Under the pieces are notes generated by a model. The model worked only from the letters and a program-made list of their open reading frames with translations. It was not told the origin of the DNA and made no database searches. A stretch of DNA of 64,000 bases from Tamarix chinensis (lineage: Eukaryota > Streptophyta > Magnoliopsida > Caryophyllales > Tamaricaceae), in the NCBI GenBank assembly GCA_030549775.1, contig CM060177.1, positions 53,632,638-53,696,637 on the forward strand, given 5' to 3'. Each line of letters opens with the position of its first letter. The first letter of the stretch is position 1. A program made the translations under genes and the position numbers. Shown piece after piece: positions 23,292 through 35,459 of this stretch.

Positions 23292-23294
23292 ACT

Positions 23295-26219
23295 TGCAAC
23301 ATCCCAAAATTTACTACAGAAAAATTACATGTTAAGTGGGAGCGTATAATAAGATAGTTAGGTGTTATTGCCATGATTGACATAAGTCTTGCTTACCATA
23401 TCATCCTTACTTCAATCATAAGGTAAAACGATTAGAAAATTTAAAACATGATAGGAAGAAATGAGACAAAATTTAGTAACATTAAAACAGCATTTGGAGA
23501 TCAACTTTGGTTACATCAAAATACAACAAAAAGGGATCCTATAGAACTAAAAGTTCAAAAAGGGTAACAGAGTAAAACTATCATCTGGATAACATAACTT
23601 TATGCCCAAAATCCTGATATAAAAGAGACCACTCCTCCACATATATATATCATCAAATGCTGCGAATTCATCCACTTGGTAATCATGAACCTTCACATAT
23701 ACATCTAGGTTGTCTACTCGTTGGATTGAGCAACACCCATGAAATAGATGGATTAGTACGCTACGTACTGATTAAGGTAATGTTACAACTAAGCGGGGTT
23801 ACACATGATACAAGAATTCTCATAAGCAAACCATACATATGTAAATCAAATAATTCCACATAATTACTGATTATTGGCCTTTTATTATATATACCATATT
23901 CTCATCTTTTATTTATGTTGAGTTTAGGGACCCCACTATTTTTAAACTGGTGGAACGACCTGAAACACCTCTCAAAGACAACACACCCAAGCCGTTATTA
24001 TTATCCAGCGGAACGGAGCCAATACATCTCAGAGTAAAATACTCCTAAGCTACTATTTTTAAACTGGTGGAACAAACTTAACACCTTGGTCTTGACTCAC
24101 AAAGTATTCCACTTTAAAATGATTAGTATATTTCTATTTATACTTTGTCTCTTAATCATATTTTTATTCACGTTGAGTATGGGACTTCACTATTCTTAAT
24201 CCAGTGGAAGGGACTAATACGCTTCTCATGGACAACATACCCGAGCCACTATTTTTATCTGATGGAACAAACCCATATAAACACCTCGGTGTGACTCATG
24301 TGGTCTTTCACTTTAAATGATTTATATCTTATTCAGAGTTGATTGTATATTATCATGATAAACTCATATAAATGTGCAAAACATAAGATTTAACATATAA
24401 CTATGACTACGTAATTACCCTCAAATGATCATAATACCCTCAACGTAGTCAAGACAAGTGTATTCTCCTAAAGCCTTATGAAACCCAAAACATATAAATT
24501 TACAATCATTATCTGAATTACATATACTCAATTTCCTATAGATATCCTATATCCGATATTATACCCAAATATGTACTTACATAATTTCATTACTCTTAAT
24601 AATATAATTTCATAGCATATCCATAAATAAATTATTCAACATAACATACCCAACATAAAATCACATATAATAATACATATATCACATCAAACCATAGCTA
24701 CGATATGCATTCTTACCAACAAAGATATCGGGCTCTATACACGTAAATCTAAGACCTCCTCTATGATCACCAGAAGATCACCTATGAAAAGAAGATAAAA
24801 ATGCAATTAGGATTTAAGATTAAAATAGAGGAAAAAGGTAAGGTAGAGGAGGGTAAAAATGAAAATAATTGGAGTAAAATAGAAGCTTGAGTTGTATGGA
24901 AGTGTAGAAGAATGTGTGGTGGAGCTATAGTTAATTTTTGATGGTGTTTGGATAAGGTTGGGGGTGAAAATAGGGGTGCACAACCAAAAAATGGGAAGTT
25001 GCATGGCTATGCAGTAGGCGGTGCAGCTTGTGGTCGAGAAAAAATATGATGCATGCCCAGGCGGTATAAAAGTTGGATGGCTATGGAGCAAGAGTATACA
25101 ACAAACCGGGAGCAAAAGAGATATATGGTCAGGCGGCGTAAGAGTTTCATGGTTATGTAGCAAGAGATTTAAGTATTGCATGGCCATGTAGTAGGTGGTA
25201 CACAAGCCACGCACTTTGCAAATGTGCGACAGATGAGAGGATGAAGAAGGAAAAAGAGGCAGTGGTTAGCAATGATGGCAGACAAAGATGAGGAGGAAGG
25301 TTAGGGTGGCCTTGGTGGTCGGTTTATGGGTCAGTAAGTGGCAAGTGGTCGCCGAGGTGGTGCATGGTGGTGAAATAGGACCTACAAAGACCTAAAAATA
25401 GGGAAAGAAGGAGAGAGAAAAAGAAGAAAAGTGAAGGAAGAATGGGGAGGGAAGAGGGAGTCCAGGTAATGGATTTTTGATATAACAAGGATAAACTGGA
25501 GCCTAAATAAAGAGGAAGAAGGAGAGTATAGTATATGTATGTATGTATGTATTTATATGTATATGCGTGTGTGTATGTTATGAATTGGGAAAAAGAAAAT
25601 AGAGGGGGGAGGCATGCGACTGGTGTGTAGGGCCATGGTGTAGGTTACTATGGTTATAGTGGAGGTGATGGTTGAGTTTGCGATGAAAAATGTAGGTGAT
25701 TGGAATGGTTATAAGTATGGACTGCATAAGGATGAGAAACATGAAGAAGAATGGTAGGGGAGGTGATGGTGGTGCGTGGGGTGTGTAGGGATAAGGGAGT
25801 AGAAGGAGACAAAGAAAAAATAAGAAATGAAGGTTGATGAATGATGAGGACATGATAGGAGATGGTGCAAGTGGAGGGCAAGTTACAACAAAAATCAAAC
25901 ATTGCGGCGAATGTTGATGGGAGATAGAGAGGATATAAAGAATAGAAAAAGAGAAAGAAAATGAAAAAGAGAGGGATTAGGAGATTAGGATTAGATTAGG
26001 TGACTTTAGATTAGTCGTAAGTAATTAGGATTAGTGAAAATTTTAGCAGGTTTTGATTTTGGTTTACAAATTACGGTTTATAAGAGTCAAAGTTTTAGAT
26101 TCGGTTAAAGTTTTGTGATTAAGAAATTATGTTAAGGTTAAAAATAAGATTTCTTGATATTAGAATCAAATTAGGGCGTTAATAAGGTGGAATTAGCTAA
26201 GAATTTTTTGGGTATTACA
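23295..26219 (-). repeat. 5' LTR of element B
   Basis: 2925 bp; on the minus strand it starts TGTAATACCC and ends GGGATGTTGCA. It carries the dyad-repeat cluster (23931-24275), GTAT repeats near 25536-25575 and an AG-rich, promoter-side block. It is complete compared with the deleted 3' LTR. Confidence 0.88.
23925..24280 (-). repeat. dyad-repeat cluster of element B
   Basis: Five units near 23934, 23993, 24051, 24191 and 24252. On the plus strand they read CCACTATTTTTAAACTGGTGGAACG or close variants; spacing is 58-61 bp with one skipped position. Confidence 0.8.
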
Positions 26220-27329
26220 CTTGCAAATGTAGTAGTAAAGCAAGGGGAGAAATAATGTAAATCTTCACAAAAGTCCTAAAATCTATCATCTTTCACTTAA
26301 AATAAAAGGAGGCTAGATTAAAAGGTTAAAGAAGAGATGATGAACAAAAAGGGCACAAGGAGAAGATGAGGTTCAAAATCTAGGAGAAAAATCAAAAGGG
26401 GAAGAAAAAGGAAGAACAACAACAAACTCAAGCACAAAGAAGGAGAGAGGAGGGATCACAACAAGCTAACACGAGGGGTTGGATGACTATTGAAAAATAA
26501 GCAACCAAAGGGGTATAAGGAAGGGAGATCTAATATTATATCGTCAAGAGAGTGGGAGATGCAGCTTACGTAACATTTAAGCGAAATGTATGAAGTGATT
26601 GAGTATATAGGGCGGTCGAGTGTAAAAGGGTTGAATAAAGTTATAAAAAATAAGGAGTGATAATCAATAACCAATAGGGTATGAGATGTTTGGTTTGGTA
26701 GGTCCAACTGTCCGAGCATGGGGAATAGGAAAGAATAAAGAAAGGTGTAAGAAAAAGCCAAAAATGACATAACTAGTATAGTTAAGTTTAGAAGAAAATC
26801 AAGAATAGGCTTAATAGGTTATAAAATAAATCATAATCTGATCAAAGATGGTTGGGGAAGAATTTTGATGGCCCAAACAATTTTTTTTAATTTTTTTAAA
26901 TTATTTATAATCCAAAAATGATCAATAAGTACAAAAAATTAGGATAAATACTAAACAAATCATAAAAAATAACATAATTTACAAAAATATGTCAAATAAT
27001 ATTAGGAATCCGAATATATAAATATATTTGATATAAGAACATCATACATGCCAAAACAAATAAATAGAATTGACAATGTTTGATCGGTTGAACATCTCTT
27101 TTAGTCGACCGTCGAAATGCTAAACAAATATTGTGCTATCGAATGATAGTTAGTCGACTGAAAATTCTAATTAATTATCTATCCACTTAGTATCTAATAT
27201 TATTAAATATACCAATAATATATCCAACATACAATATTCTATCATAACTTTTAAAATTCCATATATATATAATATCAAATTTTATAAATAAGATTTCAAT
27301 TAATATTTATTAGGATCCGGGGTATTACA
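26220..27329 (-). repeat. older LTR H, right segment
   Basis: On the minus strand this begins with the LTR terminus TGTAATACCCC (27329-27319). It carries GATCGGTTGAAC and TAGTCGAC motifs 150-250 bp inside, at the same place as the palindrome clusters of LTR D and LTR F. The AT-rich remainder has no coding resemblance. The following TTATG (27330-27334) would be its target copy; the partner is not found in the window. Confidence 0.55.
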
Positions 27330-28103
27330 TTATGAGTGCAGATCATAACCAAGGTCCTATAATTATAGCAGACAAGAGAGTAAGAAGATCGGAGAAAGGA
27401 GACAAATCAAAGTGAAAGAAGACTCGTAGATATAGGGATAAAATGGAATTGGAATCCCAAACTTTTATTTTATACATATAAAAAAATTGAGAAAAGAGAT
27501 TTTTATCGACTGAAGTTAAAGTGGCGGAAAGGGATTCGTCCTTGTGAGTTGTGAGTTCCGCGCTTCTACTTTTCACTCATTTCCGTACAACCACATCCAA
27601 AACTCTCGCCTCAGGATTCAGCGACAGCAAGTATAACCTTACTACTTTGAATGCTGAGCTTCCTCTTAAAAAAAATAAAATAAAAATACTAGTAGTACTA
27701 ATTTTTATCGACTGAGCAGCAAATAATAAAGACTATAGTAAAGGACTTCATATCTCTATGCCCAGTAATTATTGTTGTCATGGTTTGGCTGTCAACTATT
27801 TTTGGGGGTTGAGAATTGAGATTGACGTACATAGGAGGTAGTGTAGATGGTGATAAAGAAAATAAAGCATCCTGTCGCCGTACCTTCATTGAGATTTGTG
27901 GGTGGGCGCCTTTTAGGGCTACTTAATAGTATAGGAGTATTTTCCTTAGTGGATCGGAGGCGGAGCTCGTATTGTATTTCTCTACTAGACTTGAATTTCA
28001 CAATTCAATGCCCTATTGCTTAGCTTCACTTTCCCTGGGTTTTAGGGATCATTGATGACAGCCAGCTTCGGTTGGAATAGCTAGTGGCTAATGTCGTCAT
28101 GAG
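27330..28103. other. unassigned sequence, possibly single-copy host DNA
   Basis: No LTR, pol or TIR signature. The base composition is more even than in its neighbours, with a short motif TTTTTATCGACTGA near 27500 and 27702. The small ORFs (27343-27576, 27698-28001) show no recognisable family. It is interrupted at 28104 by a MITE. Confidence 0.4.
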
Positions 28104-28378
28104 CTGTGATATTTTTATTAAAAATATATTATTTAATTAATTTTTTATTTAAAAATTATTATTAATAATTAAAATTAACTAATATAAAAATTTATTTTAA
28201 ATTTATTTTATTTTTTTCTCTAAATTTTAATAAATTTAACCTATTTTTTAAAAATATATATATAATTATTTTAACGTTTTCTGTGGTTCTCGTTTTCTAA
28301 AATTTTAAAAAATAACGTTTTCACGTTTCGTCTCTTCCCCGTTTCCTCCGTCCCCGTCCCCGTTTCTGTGCATCACTG
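28104..28378. mobile_element. hAT-like MITE, 275 bp, perfect 8 bp target duplication
   Basis: GTCATGAG stands on both sides (28096-28103 and 28379-28386). Between the copies the insert begins CTGTGAT and ends ATCACTG, so the termini are inverted repeats of the form C-W-GTGAT. An 8 bp duplication and CAGTG-like ends fit the hAT superfamily. The interior is AT-rich on the left and has a CGTTT/CCCCGT-rich right arm; there is no coding capacity. Confidence 0.75.
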
Positions 28379-28386
28379 GTCATGAG

Positions 28387-29600
28387 TCATAACCCCATGG
28401 ATATGCCTCGCTTGGGACAATAATGTGGGAATGGGCAAAATTTTTTGGGTAAAGTATTTCACCAAACGTCTGTTTTCAGGGATTATAAGAAGGTGAAATA
28501 AAAGTTGGACAAAAAGTTTAGTATGTTCTCATATTTATTTTACGGAGATGAGTGCCTTTATGCTTTATTCCTAATATAGACATCAAAAGTTCTCTTTACA
28601 TAATTTAGATTAATTATTATTATCAAAAGTTATTATAATTTTAATTAATATATTTTGATTCTACAATCTAAAAATTAATAAATATTTTATTAGTTTAGAT
28701 AATATTTAATAATTCAACATACCGATTATAATTTTATTTATTTATTTACTCTAAAGTTATTATTTTTTCTTTTATTCTTATGTTATTTTTTTTCCTGACT
28801 ATATCGTTATTATTTTATACGTACTATATATTAAATACCAAATAATATGAAGGAAATATGAGCAAGGTATTAGGAAAATCAATTGTTGGAAAAAATACTT
28901 ATGAAAAGTTCAAACTCTATATGACAAATAGAATAAATATATTAAATTTGTGATATTATTTATTTATTGATTTCCACTTATTTTATATTTATTCTTTTTA
29001 TTTTCTTTTGTGGCGTTTTTAGTTTTCTTGTATGCATAACCTGTATAATAATATTTTTGTATGTATGGAATCAACAATTTATGTTGGTTGCTACTTGCTA
29101 TAATTTAATTAGTGATCAAATAAAAACTTAAAAATAAGCTTTTTAGTATTTTTTAACTTCAAGTATAGGATTTTGTTGCATTGAAGTATGTATTGGTTAT
29201 AATTTTGTGATATTTGTATAATATTACGATCCTATAATCCAATTCATGATTCAACTCTGATGACCCTTATGAATTCTAGGTAAATATCCAAATTTGAACA
29301 ACCTTGTTACAACCTTATTATCAACTACGATCGTTAAAGCATGTTTTGATATCACAATTCTATGATTCTATAATTGAAAGTTTATTAGACGGTTATTAAT
29401 TCTAGGTAAAATTTAAAATACTAGAATTGTAGTGTGATTTTATGATTATTTAAAAGATTGACAAAATTCACCGATAACAAAAACTTATCGCAATGGTTAA
29501 AAAAATGTTCAATATTGGTTTTTATACATTGTCATTACCACTACAGTAAAAAATAAAACAACCACCATAGAAAAGAATATATATGCATTGAAAGGAAAAG
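28387..29600. other. unassigned AT-rich sequence
   Basis: Strongly AT-rich with no ORF of note, no LTR ends and no tandem array. Together with 27330-28103 it forms the only 2 kb in the window not assigned to retrotransposons. Confidence 0.4.
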
Positions 29601-30596
29601 TGTAAGACCCCAATTTTTTACTACTAAAAATATTCATTTTGAAAACCTTGCAGAAGTAAAAAGTCTAATAAGCACTTAGAAAAAATGGGATATTATCGCC
29701 ACATTTAACAAGGATAGACTCCAACTTCTTGTCCCTTGCTAGATATAAGGCCAAGAAACAAAACTAACAAAACTCATTATAATGTATGCCAAAAGATTTT
29801 ATATAAATATTAAAAAGATAGCTTCCAAGTACAAGACCTCAACAGTCTACAATATTCAAATACATAATGAGAAATTAAACCAAAGGATATAAAGTCTAGG
29901 TCAAAGTCAAGTAACCACTAATGGACATATGTTCGGGCTAAAGCCAAGTAACCACCAGTAGATATAAGTACAAGCCAAAGCCAAAAATACCTATGTAACC
30001 AGACCCTTTAATATCGATACCATCTAGTACATTATTACTATCTAGAGTAGACAAGGCATTAAGATCTACTAGAATGCCTCCCTAAGCCACCAATAACACC
30101 TAAAGGCAAATTAACCCCCGATAGCTAATTGAGGATCGGGTAATCTAGACCTATACACAGCTCATGTTTTTTGTTCTAAGTGATTAGTATGTTATTCTCA
30201 AGGTTACGTGATTACACAAGGCTCACACAATTTGCAAGCAAGACATTTAAATACTTATTCCTAATTAGCCATTACCATCCCCAACCATATTTAGAATTTC
30301 CATTTATACTTACTCAATATTAATCAAATCCATTAGGTTAATCCATCTAAGATAAATTTTGGATTTCATTACTGCCTTCAAAGGCATCAAATACTTATTT
30401 TATTTTACCCATCAAGGGCTTTACAATACCTATCGAGTATGTCATGAGTCATAATCCATTTAATCCTTCCATTAAGTTGTTAGTCCATGCCAATAAATGT
30501 ATTTCAATTATTCAATAGTCATATTGTAGTATTAGACATAGTATTAAAGCATATCGAAACCAATAGATCAAAATCACATAATCTTGTCAAATTAGT

Positions 30597-30892
30597 CGAT
30601 CAATTTGTCCTAACTAGTACATCGGTTTGGCTAATCGGTCGATTATTTTAGGCTGACCAGTTGATTAGTTTATCTTGGCCAAACCCAAGGTTCCCTCAAA
30701 TTGATTGATTAGTTTAGCCAAACAAGTCAACTATTTAAAGACTGGTCGATTGGTTCTACCAAACAAGTAAATACGTTCAAATGGAGAGCAAGACTAGGGT
30801 TACCATAGATCTACCAGTCGATGGGTTGGGTTGACCAATCGATTGTTATAAGAATAATTTGATCGGTTTGATCCAACCAATCAATTTGTTTA
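30597..30892. repeat. palindrome cluster 1 of LTR D (CGATTGGTT-type)
   Basis: At least eight imperfect copies of a CCAATCGATTGGTT-like palindrome, for example GGTCGATTGGTT, GACCAATCGATTG and CAACCAATCAATTTG, within 300 bp. Confidence 0.7.
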
Positions 30893-32069
30893 TCCTCAAA
30901 AAACACAAAACATGCATTTTTCATGCAAATCATTCTCAAAATTCCTACCACATCCAAACCAAAACACATACTTGCATCACAGTAACACTTGTTAGCTTAT
31001 AAATTATTACATGGTCCACAATTAATCAAATCAACCTAATTTCCTAACAATCATGCAATTATCTCAGAATTCAAAATTAAATCAACATGCATCAATCTAA
31101 AACCAAATTCTCATGTCAACTTATAGAAGCACAATGTTAAAGATTTCAGCACACACGTGTTTAACAAAGTCAGATTTTAGAATTAAGAAGGGAATTACTT
31201 GGTGCTTTAGAAAAATTTCCTACTTATAAGAAAACTCAAACTCAAAATTTTTCAACTTCTAAAACCTTAAAAATAGAAGTTAAAGCTTCAAAAATTGAAT
31301 GAATAATTTTATAATTCTGAATTCAAATTCAGAGGGAATAACTTACCAAAACTAAGAGATAAAGTGAGAGAATTTATGCTCATAAAGTGACTCCACTTCC
31401 TCCTAAATATAACCCTCCCTTACTTAAAGATAAACAAAAAATATATTGAGGAAAGATCATAATAATGGAAAGAAACTAATACTACGCTCAAATTTAAGAT
31501 AATGAACACAAAGTTAGAAAGAGTTGGACTATTTCTATGGATGAAAGAAAAGTGAATGGAAAGGGAAATTATGACTATTTATATCCAATAAATTAGTACA
31601 AGTATGAGTGTGCTTATGCACAGATCAAAAACCATAGTTTCTATCATTTTAATTTGAGTTGAATAGGTAGATTTTGTCAAAGTTAGGCCAACATCCCTTC
31701 TAAAGCTGAAATGTTGATTCCTAAAAAAGCGCAGGTTGAATTTTGCAAGAAAGGCCTAACACAAGAGAGGAAATAAATGATCATCATGTAATGAATATCT
31801 CAACTAAGTAGAGACATATCTAGGAATCAAAGTAATTATTTACAAAGCTTGTAGAGGAGAGAGGTGGAAGAAGAAAAAGCTGAGGTCACCCTCCTCTTCA
31901 ATTGTCTAAATCGAACCCTCGAATCAATTCAAAGTAAGAGCTTAAGCCAAATGCATGATAAGAAATGTTTAGAATCTTCAAAGAATACATTGGAATGGGA
32001 TTATCATGGTACCATTTTGGTATAAGAAGTTTTTCCAAAAAAAAATCGAGTTTAAAAAATGTACTGAGC

Positions 32070-32222
32070 TCGACAAACCAGTCGATAAGTTTGGCCTATG
32101 AGTCGATTGTTCTACCAACCAGTCAATTAGTTCTCCAAACCATTCAATTGGTTTGATTAAGAAAAACCCATTAGTTGAAATAAAAATCCAGTCAATCAGT
32201 TCATGGAACCAATTAATCGGTC
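32070..32222. repeat. palindrome cluster 2 of LTR D
   Basis: Six imperfect copies (ACCAGTCGATAAG, GAGTCGATTGTTC, ACCAGTCAATTAG, ACCATTCAATTGG, CCAGTCAATCAG, ACCAATTAATCGG) spaced 20-40 bp, 160-310 bp from the LTR end. Confidence 0.7.
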
Positions 32223-32398
32223 CTTATAAAACCTCATTTTATTCGAATTTTTAAAACTTATATAAATCTAGCTTTTCCTCAAACTTAATTATGGCTCTAA
32301 ACCAAAAATCAGACATTATCAAATCTTAATAAATACCATAAATTCTCATTCATTAAACTTCATAAAAAGATAGGGTATTACAAAAGAGTCACACTTAA

Positions 32399-32879
32399 TG
32401 TAATACCTCATCGTAAAATTCTTCAAATCATATTTAAAATTATGTGGATATAAGATAATTAGTTTTGTTTTGAAAATGGCTTGAGATTCTAATGAAAATG
32501 TGAATTTTAGGCATACTAATAGATTGGTTACCCAAATCGATTAAGGGTACAAATAGGAACTGATACTTTTATTCCCCAATAAACTAGTTAACTAGTTTAC
32601 CCAAATGCATTGATTGGTTATTTTACAATTTTTTATCCTTTTTCTAATTTTGGCTTTGATTTTCATCCCAATGTTTATGAAAACTTCTAATTAGATCATT
32701 CTATGAATTTTTTAACTAAAATTCTCCCAATAGTACTTTTATGGTATTCTTCACCTTCTCTCACTCCCTTACTTTGCTTTATCTTCTAGCAACCATTCCT
32801 TCTTGTTTGACTTCTTACACCCATTTTCCCAACTTACAAGCCCTCAAAAATGTCTCCCACTAACTACACTCTAACTCCC
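32399..32879 (+). repeat. LTR fragment I, plus-oriented 5' part
   Basis: Begins TGTAATACCTC and matches, on the opposite strand, the first about 450 bp of LTR F (52836 leftwards), including the palindrome motifs (32519-32615). It ends abruptly where the 3' LTR of element C starts, so C probably inserted into it. Confidence 0.6.
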
Positions 32880-34203
32880 TACAACCTAAACTCTAGGATA
32901 GAAAATTTCCATTTAAATGCAAGTGTAACATAAACATAAATGGATGTTACCGTTGTAATTGATATAAGTTTGGATTATATACCATTCTCACATCAATTAC
33001 AAGGTAAAAAAATTAGAGTATAAAATATAATAAATATAAAATGAGGTAACGTTCATAAATATTAATAAAGGTTTTGGAGTCTAACTCCGAATACAACATT
33101 CAAATACATAAAGGATTACCTTGATGAAGAGTTCTAAAAGGTATCTAGGTCAAAACAAGGAACCAGATAACATAATTCTTCAATCCCAACCCCATACATA
33201 TGATCACACATCTCCAACCAAGGAGTTATAAGTAGCATAACCATCTAGTGGGTCCTTAATGACTTGTACAAATTCAACTCACCCCTATCCTCATGGAAAT
33301 GAGCATTAGCCATGAAAAGGACGATCACTATATTACATAGTAAGGTAACAATATATCCATAACTAGGATTACACATAACGTAAATTATATGGGAGTAAAA
33401 GTAAGCATGAAGTCCATCATTAGTTACAATCATACTTCATTTTCCTCTTTATGTTGAGTTCATGGACACAATTATTCTTAAACTAGCGGAATGGTCAGAA
33501 TAACCTCTTTGGAAAAAACACCTGAGCCATTATTATTGTGCAGTGGAATGGACCCAACACTTCTTAGGAAAATATAATCATAACCACTATTCTTAAACCA
33601 ATGAAATGGCTTGAAGCGCCTCTCAAGGCAAAGCACTCCTAAGCCACGATTATCTTCTGATGGAACAGACCCAAAAACTTGGTCTTAACTTATATACTTT
33701 TTTACTTTAAATGATTAATGTCTTATCTTTTGTTTCTTATCTCAAGATCATATTCTTTTTTATTTTTAGTCTCATAACCCTAGTATTCTTAAACTATTAG
33801 AATGATCTAGAGCACCTTTCAGAGTAAAACACACTCGATATATTATTATCATCTAGTGGAATAGACATATAAAACCTCATACCTAAGTAACTATTATCGC
33901 CTGGTGGAATATGCATACAACACCTCGATTCTAGCTCACATAATCTTTCTCTCTTAGCAATTAATATCTTATTCAAGGTGATATTTCTCATGTTCCTCAT
34001 ACATACAAATATATATGGAGATAAATTACATAATATATCATAACATAGTCATTTGAAACATATAAAAACCAACTATGTAAATACTGATACACTCCTCTAA
34101 GGAGAATGCGATAATTCCCCTATGAAACCCTAATTTTCACAAGTCAACTATAACTTCTACCCTAATACTCATTTTTATCACCAAATTTAATTTCCATCCT
34201 TAA
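32880..34203 (-). repeat. 3' LTR of element C, truncated
   Basis: Matches 47784 to about 49085 of the 5' LTR, including CATCAATTACAAGGTAA and the dyad cluster (seven units, 33467-33915). At about 34203 it jumps directly into integrase tail sequence, so the rest of the LTR, the PPT and the end of the internal region are deleted. Confidence 0.75.
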
Positions 34204-34500
34204 AATAACTTCTCCTCGTAGGATAGAAATTCATTGAGCTTGATCTTATCAAGTTTGATCTTGTGGGAAGGATTAGCAATGCACTTCCTCATCTATGAAA
34301 TGTGGAATAGATTATGAAGTTGGGCTAAATCCAGTGGAAGTGCTAAGTGGTAAGTCACCTCGCCAACTCTGTTGAGAGTCTTATAGGCACCATTATACCT
34401 TGGACTCAACTTTCCCTTCTCACTAAATATATTTCTCCCTTTGTTAGGCAAGACCATAAACAATGCCCTATCTCTTACCTCAAAACCATCACTATGATAC
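34204..34500 (-). pseudogene. element C integrase C-terminal fragment
   Basis: Aligns with element B 18610-18910 (for example CTCCTCGTAGGATA and GAAATGTGGAA on the plus strand), the chromodomain-side end of integrase. It is cut at 34500 by LTR1 and continues at 39317. The target copy GATAC is at 34496-34500. Confidence 0.75.
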
Positions 34501-34949
34501 TGAAATACCCCAAAATCCTAATTTCTAAATTTTGGCCTAATAAGGAATTATTAGGAAAAATAATTATACAATTTTAATTATTAAAATGTAGAGAGTTAAT
34601 TAAGGTATATTAAGAGGAAAATAATAAAGAATTTAATTGGAAGAAATTTGGGTATTTTACCTAATTAGCATGGAGGTTAAGGGAATTTATCTAAAATGGT
34701 CTAAAATAAGTAAAAAGGGAATTTAATTAATATTTTATAAAATACTAATACCCTAAATAGCCCAAAAATATTCTAAATAATTCATGAAAAATCCAAAACC
34801 CTAAATATATCCTTTTATTTTCCTTTTTCTTTTCCTTCTTCTTTTTCTTTCTACCTTTTCCCCCGTCGGAATTGGGCCTCGCCTGGCCCAAATCCTCCTT
34901 CTCCCTTCCGCGGCCCAGCGTCGCGCGCTGGCCCTCGTCCACTGAGGCT

Positions 34950-35100
34950 GCAACGACGCGTTTTAACCCTGAGGACGCCGAAGCGCCGCGTCGCAATTAT
35001 GGAACCTTATAACCGTTGCCAGCCAACGTCACGACGACGCGTTTCGACCATATAATTAATGAAACGACGCGTCGAAGTTATACACATTATAACCGTTGCC
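34950..35100 (+). promoter_or_regulatory. LTR1 upstream boxes: three ACGCGT and two AACCGTTG
   Basis: ACGCGT palindromes at 34956, 35037 and 35067, each inside a CGACGCG context. ATAACCGTTGCC occurs at 35009 and again exactly 80 bp later at 35089. ACGCGT resembles cell-cycle (MCB) and CAMTA-type CGCG sites; AACCGTTG resembles MYB sites. They lie 350-500 bp upstream of the TATA box. Function is inferred. Confidence 0.5.
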
Positions 35101-35451
35101 GACCGGCCGGTTTCTTCCCCTCTCTTTTCTTCCCTGGACCGCCGGTCCAACCTACCTTGCCCGTCGTCGTCTTCCTCGCGCAGGTCTGCAACTCGCAGCC
35201 TGCCGCCGCTGACAGCCCTGCCGTCCGGCTGCCCTTCTGCTGCCATTCCCGTCCCTTTCGTTCCCAAATCGACCCAGCAAAATCGTCCTGGCCCTCACGC
35301 GTCTTGATTTTCTTTCTTTTTTTCGCACACAGCCAAACAGGCCTGCAAGCCACAGACCTGCGATCGGTTGCCACCGCCGAACGGCAGCCTGCCGCACCTG
35401 CCCCCGCGTGCCATCCCTCTCCCGTTCGTCATTTTCCCCACCTCAATCGCC

Positions 35452-35459
35452 TATAAATA
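35452..35459 (+). promoter_or_regulatory. TATA box of LTR1
   Basis: TATAAATA in a C-rich context, with a long C/T-rich leader after it. This is the best promoter candidate in the window and would place the U3/R border near 35485. Confidence 0.65.

Larger units (their letters stand above)
17194..26219 (-). mobile_element. element B: Del/Tekay-like chromovirus, full structure, decayed
   Basis: Reading on the minus strand: 5' LTR (26219-23295), tRNA-Met-type PBS, gag with a zinc knuckle, protease, RT, RNase H, integrase with a chromodomain-like tail, PPT and 3' LTR (18291-17194). Flanks CTTGG (17189-17193) and CTTGC (26220-26224) match at 4 of 5 bases. LTR ends are TGTAAYACC-type. The internal part is 5.0 kb. 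Integrase wording (MDFVGGLPRT, EFLYNNSYHASVGMEPFEAL) and the long LTRs fit the Tekay/Del lineage. Stops, frameshifts and a changed protease active site mark it as dead. It is inserted in LTR H. Confidence 0.88.
29601..32382 (-). mobile_element. solo LTR D, 2782 bp
   Basis: Starts TGTAAGACCCC and ends GGGTATTACA on the plus strand, with perfect AAAAG target copies at 29596-29600 and 32383-32387. No internal region is present, so this is a solo LTR left by LTR-LTR recombination. The ACTACTAAAAA signature at its left end is the LTR 3' end in this family, giving minus orientation. Confidence 0.85.

Noticed and set aside
24807..25214. 135-residue minus-strand ORF
   Set aside because: Lies within the element B 5' LTR, is His/Leu/Pro-rich, and is absent from the other LTR because of the deletion; no known domain.
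27343..28001. Small minus-strand ORFs as possible host exons
   Set aside because: No recognisable domain, no paired splice sites that join them convincingly, and lengths expected by chance.
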